A DNA stretch of 64,000 bases from Porticoccus sp041395745 (lineage in GTDB: Bacteria > Pseudomonadota > Gammaproteobacteria > Pseudomonadales > Porticoccaceae), in assembly GCA_041395745.1 (NCBI GenBank), contig JAWKZV010000001.1, positions 310,001-374,000 of the forward strand. The letters run 5' to 3'. Under the pieces are notes generated by a model. That model saw only the letters and a program-made list of their open reading frames with translations, was not told the origin of the DNA and searched no databases. How positions within the stretch are numbered: position 1 is the stretch's first letter; every line of letters begins with the position of its first letter. Below are positions 61,267 to 64,000 of this stretch, in pieces. The position numbers and the translations under genes were made by a program.

Positions 61267-62538
61267 TTATAACGTTAAAAAATCGTCGGCTTTCGCCTGG
61301 TCCAGCCGGTGACGGAACTCATCTAGCTTAATAGCGTAGAACATCAGCACCATGCAGGCGGCGAGTACGCCGTAGAGCAGCATGAAACAGGAGCTGCGGA
61401 TGCCGGTGAGGTCGGCGGCCACCCCGAACAGAATCGGCAGTGAGAAGCCGCCGATGGCGCCGATGGCGGCGACCGCCCCTCCCACCACGCCGACGTTATC
61501 CGGGTAGTAGTCGTAGATGATCCGGTAGATGCTGGCCTTGCCGAAGCCCATCGCCAGGCCCGTCACAAAGGTCAACAGCACGAACACCCACAGGTTGATG
61601 TGGATGTCCAGGAACAGGTCCCGCTCGATGCCGTGAATGGTCATGGTGGTGGGCGGGTAGGACAGGAAGAACAGGCACACCAGGCACACCCAGAACACCG
61701 ACCAGTTGATGCGGCGGGCGCCGAAGTTGTCGGCGAACCAGCCACCCAGGGCGCGGATGATCGCCGCCGGCAGGGTGAACAGCAGGGTGACAAAGGAAGC
61801 GGTTTTCAGGTCGAGGCCGTATTCCCCCACGTAGTACTGGGGCAGCCACAGGGTCAGTGCCAGAAAGCCGCCGAACACAAAGTAGTAGTAGAGGCCGAAG
61901 CGCCATACCCGCAGTTCCCGCAGGGGGCGCAATTCCTCCGCCCAGGACTTCCTGACGCGGCGGCCTTCCCTGCTGTCCGGGGAAAACCAGAACAACAGAG
62001 CGATGAGCAGCAGCAGGGCGCCGTAGATATTGGGCAGCGCCTGCCAGCCGTATTTGATCATGATCAGGGGCGCCGCCAGGTTGGTGATGGCAGCTCCGGC
62101 GTTGCCGGCACCGAAAATGCCCATGGCGGTGCCCTGCAGGGAGCGCTCGAACCAGCCGGACACCAGGCTGATGCCGGTGGCGAAGGTACCTCCGGCAACG
62201 CCCAGTGCCAGGCCGACGGTGAGAAACTGGCCGAAGGTTCTGGCGTAGGGGAGCACAAACAGGGCTGCAGCGACGATCAGCGACTGCACCAGGAACACCA
62301 TCCGACCGCCAAAGTGCTCTGCCAGTACGCCGCTGACCAGGCGGGCAAAGGCTCCGGTAAGGATCGGTGCCGCCACCAGCAGGCCGAAGGCGGTATCGCT
62401 CAGACCCAGGTCGGCGCGGATCTGTACACCGAGAACGGCGAACAGTGTCCAGGCGGCAAAATGGGCGGCAAAGGCGACCGTGCAGACGCCTAGGCTGTAC
62501 CATTTATGTGACCGGGTTTGAGACTGGGTTGTGGTCAT
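61267..62538 (-). CDS. narK1: Nitrate transporter, NarK1 type
   Basis: A 423-aa MFS protein of the NarK1 subgroup, thought to work as a nitrate/proton symporter; 12 helices. Signatures: VLGVQIRADLGLSDTAFGLLVAAPILTGAFARLVSG (helices 1-2) and GVAGGTFATGISLVSGWFERSLQGTAMGIFGAGNAGAAITNL (first nitrate motif), with TGLAMGFGKASIYRIIYDYYPDNVG the second. First gene of narK1-narK2-narG-narH-narJ-narI-ppiC. Its promoter region holds an FNR/Anr-like box and a NarL-like palindrome shared with narX. Confidence 0.92.
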   Translation of the reverse strand: MTTTQSQTRSHKWYSLGVCTVAFAAHFAAWTLFAVLGVQIRADLGLSDTAFGLLVAAPILTGAFARLVSGVLAEHFGGRMVFLVQSLIVAAALFVLPYARTFGQFLTVGLALGVAGGTFATGISLVSGWFERSLQGTAMGIFGAGNAGAAITNLAAPLIMIKYGWQALPNIYGALLLLIALLFWFSPDSREGRRVRKSWAEELRPLRELRVWRFGLYYYFVFGGFLALTLWLPQYYVGEYGLDLKTASFVTLLFTLPAAIIRALGGWFADNFGARRINWSVFWVCLVCLFFLSYPPTTMTIHGIERDLFLDIHINLWVFVLLTFVTGLAMGFGKASIYRIIYDYYPDNVGVVGGAVAAIGAIGGFSLPILFGVAADLTGIRSSCFMLLYGVLAACMVLMFYAIKLDEFRHRLDQAKADDFLTL

Positions 62539-62562
62539 GGGCTTTTCATTTGCTCCCGAATG

Positions 62563-62611
62563 TGGTCTGAATGTAGTAACAGTGAGCGGCCCCGGACATG
62601 ACCTGTATCAA
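62563..62611 (-). promoter_or_regulatory. FNR/Anr-dependent promoter of the nar operon
   Basis: Minus strand TTGATACAGGTCAT (plus 62598-62611): left half-site perfect, right half 3 of 5 to the FNR/Anr consensus. A -10 element TACATT (62570-62575) lies with its centre 32 bases from the box centre, exactly class II spacing (-41.5). The implied start is near 62563, 25 bases before the narK1 ATG. Confidence 0.72.
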
Positions 62612-62649
62612 TCGTCGAAGCGCTTGAATTTGGTGGGGTTTTTCCAAAT

Positions 62650-62665
62650 TACCACCTAGGTGGTA
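62650..62665. promoter_or_regulatory. Perfect 16-bp palindrome, NarL-like 7-2-7 site
   Basis: TACCACCTAGGTGGTA is a perfect dyad with the 7-2-7 geometry of NarL/NarP sites. It is centred about 94 bases upstream of the predicted narK1 start and lies in the shared control region with narX. Tandem half-sites GTGGGTA and GGTGGTA (62747-62762) lie directly before narX. Confidence 0.62.
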
Positions 62666-62683
62666 GCGGCGATTTTTTAAAAA

Positions 62684-62704
62684 AACCTTAAATTACATAA
62701 GGTT
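62684..62704. promoter_or_regulatory. Inverted repeat between narK1 and narX
   Basis: AACCTTA (62684-62690), loop AATTACA, TAAGGTT (62698-62704), flanked by A-run and T-run. It may insulate the divergent genes as a terminator-like stem on either strand, or be a protein site; the sequence does not decide. Confidence 0.4.
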
Positions 62705-62768
62705 GTTTTTGGTTGTTGGGGTGGGTGAAGTTGACTGCCCCGAAAGTGGGTATTTGGTGGTAATAGCA

Positions 62769-64000
62769 ATGGCAACGATGTTGGCTGGCAGGAAATTACG
62801 TTTTTCCCAATCGATTGCGATTCAGGTGTTGATCCCGATGCTGGTGATCGGCCTGCTCGCCTTGTCCAGTATGCTGGTGTCGCTGCTGGTGACCCTGAAT
62901 ACCCAGCACGATGCCGAGGCGATCAATATCGCCGGGTCGATGCGGATGCAGACCTACCGTATCGCCGTGCACCTGCAACAGGCCGGGGTGGAGATGGAAG
63001 GTGCGAGAGATCTGGCTGGCACCCTGGAGGAAGAGCGCCGCCGGTTTTCCGAGAAGCTGTATCAGTCGAGCATGGCCCGGGTGGCCGGCGAGAGCCGTGA
63101 AGTCAACCTGAAGCGCGCCTATCAGCGGGTGGTGGACAACTGGGAAAACCACATGGCGCCGTTACTGCAGTCACTGATGTCCGGTCAGCCGTTGCCCCGG
63201 GAAGCGCTGGCGGTCGCCAGCCAGGAATACCTGGGGCATGTGGTGGAGCACGTCAGCGATATCGACCAGCTGGTACTCAGCATCCAGCAGAACACCGAGG
63301 AGAAGATCGAGTTGCTGGGCATGTATGAAGGACTCAGCATCTTCCTGTCGTTCCTGGCGCTGGTATTCATCGTCATGCGCACCGACCAGAACCTGGTGCG
63401 GCCGTTGAAAGACCTGGTGCGGGCGGCAGAGCACACCAGTGTTGGCGATTTTTCCTATCGCACGTACTACGAGGCGGTCAATGAAATCGGTCTGTTGTGC
63501 AGCACCTTCAACGACATGTCCGCCAGCCTGGCGCGGCACTACCGCAAACTGGAAGACATGGTGGATGAAAAGACCGCCCAGTTGCAGCGCTCCAACCAGG
63601 TGCTGGACTTCCTCTACAACACCACCCAGCGGTTGTCGGAAGGGGTGGGCGGCAGTCACCAGCCGTTTCAGGACATCATTACCGATCTGAAGACGCTGAT
63701 TGGTATCCCCCGCATCTCCCTGTGTCTGGCCAACGAGGCGAACACCGACAAGTACGACCTGATCCTGCCCGCCGGTGAACAGCACGATTGCCTGATCCGC
63801 GATTGCCTGAACTGTTTCATGGGGCCCGACAGCGAGCACCGGATTCAGGGCGAGATGTCGTTCCCGATAGAGGATTCCAGCGACAATTTCGGTTTTCTGT
63901 ATCTCAACACTGGTTCCAACATGGAACTGGAGCCCTGGCAGCAGCGTTTGGTGGAATCCGTGGTGGAGCACCTGGCGGCGGCCATGGCGCTGCAATACCG
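62769..64000 (+). CDS. narX: Nitrate/nitrite sensor histidine kinase, 5' part (cut by window edge)
   Basis: Open from ATG 62769 to the window end (410 codons; no stop). Helix 1 is at about residues 18-42. The nitrate-binding P-box NIAGSMRMQTYRIA begins at residue 53. The periplasmic helical bundle runs to about 190, helix 2 to about 215 (GLSIFLSFLALVFIVM), then a HAMP domain (RPLKDLVRAAEHTSVGDFSYR), a coiled coil (LARHYRKLEDMVDEKTAQLQ) and a GAF-like central module with cysteines CLIRDCLNC, as in NarX. The kinase domain lies beyond the window. Divergent from narK1; a narL gene is expected next. ATG 62778 is an alternative start. Confidence 0.94.
   Translation, partial: MATMLAGRKLRFSQSIAIQVLIPMLVIGLLALSSMLVSLLVTLNTQHDAEAINIAGSMRMQTYRIAVHLQQAGVEMEGARDLAGTLEEERRRFSEKLYQSSMARVAGESREVNLKRAYQRVVDNWENHMAPLLQSLMSGQPLPREALAVASQEYLGHVVEHVSDIDQLVLSIQQNTEEKIELLGMYEGLSIFLSFLALVFIVMRTDQNLVRPLKDLVRAAEHTSVGDFSYRTYYEAVNEIGLLCSTFNDMSASLARHYRKLEDMVDEKTAQLQRSNQVLDFLYNTTQRLSEGVGGSHQPFQDIITDLKTLIGIPRISLCLANEANTDKYDLILPAGEQHDCLIRDCLNCFMGPDSEHRIQGEMSFPIEDSSDNFGFLYLNTGSNMELEPWQQRLVESVVEHLAAAMALQY

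Overview
The window is a gene-dense, mostly GC-rich chromosomal segment from a free-living gammaproteobacterium, probably marine and Cellvibrionales/Pseudomonas-like. That placement is inferred from gene order and protein character, not from a phylogenetic marker. Supporting signs are the trpF-trpB-trpA-accD-folC-dedD-cvpA-purF-metZ housekeeping string, a 4.5S-type SRP RNA, and a narXL/narK1K2GHJI-ppiC layout like that of Pseudomonas aeruginosa.

Layout. 1-8589 (+): end of tryptophan synthesis, acetyl-CoA carboxylase beta, folate, purine and methionine enzymes. 8638-12580 (+): MoxR/DUF58/transglutaminase operon. 12581-17624: stress and sulfur genes (GST, MsrA, ferritin-like, TauE exporter, rhodanese) and an MFS transporter. 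17743-26512 (-): a metal-efflux locus running blaI - M56 protease - czcC - czcB - czcA - hupE-like - two small secreted or anchored proteins. 26599-28797 (+): DUF3147, EamA and SIMPL proteins. 28862-35993 (-): oligopeptide ABC operon (oppA-oppB-oppC-[insert]-oppDF). The insert carries two unknown membrane-anchored proteins and a second, truncated oppC 3' end. 36136-36250 (+): SRP RNA. 36377-46000 (-): nitrate assimilation. 46115-49836: porin, moaA and nnrS. 49881-51871: hipBA toxin-antitoxin insert. 51872-62538 (-): respiratory nitrate reduction. 62769-end (+): narX sensor kinase, cut by the window edge.

The nitrate assimilation block can be read almost end to end by hand. It has an NtrC-like enhancer, a sigma-54-like promoter and a leader with two hexaloop ANTAR hairpins, the second of which competes with a 14-bp terminator stem. 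The operon nrtA-nrtB-nrtD-FAD reductase-nasA follows, then a strong terminator. NasS (nitrate sensor) and NasT (ANTAR antiterminator) are encoded just upstream. Nitrite reductase is not in the cluster. The respiratory block has an FNR/Anr-like box at -41.5 of narK1. A 7-2-7 palindrome related to NarL sites occurs there, in front of nrtA, and between the porin and moaA, which suggests one nitrate-responsive regulon.

Other points for follow-up are three-copy tandem repeats of 15, 15, 18 and 21 bp at gene boundaries, the oppC 3'-end duplication whose two copies differ almost only by synonymous changes, and the coupling of a BlaI/M56 pair to a divalent-metal RND pump.
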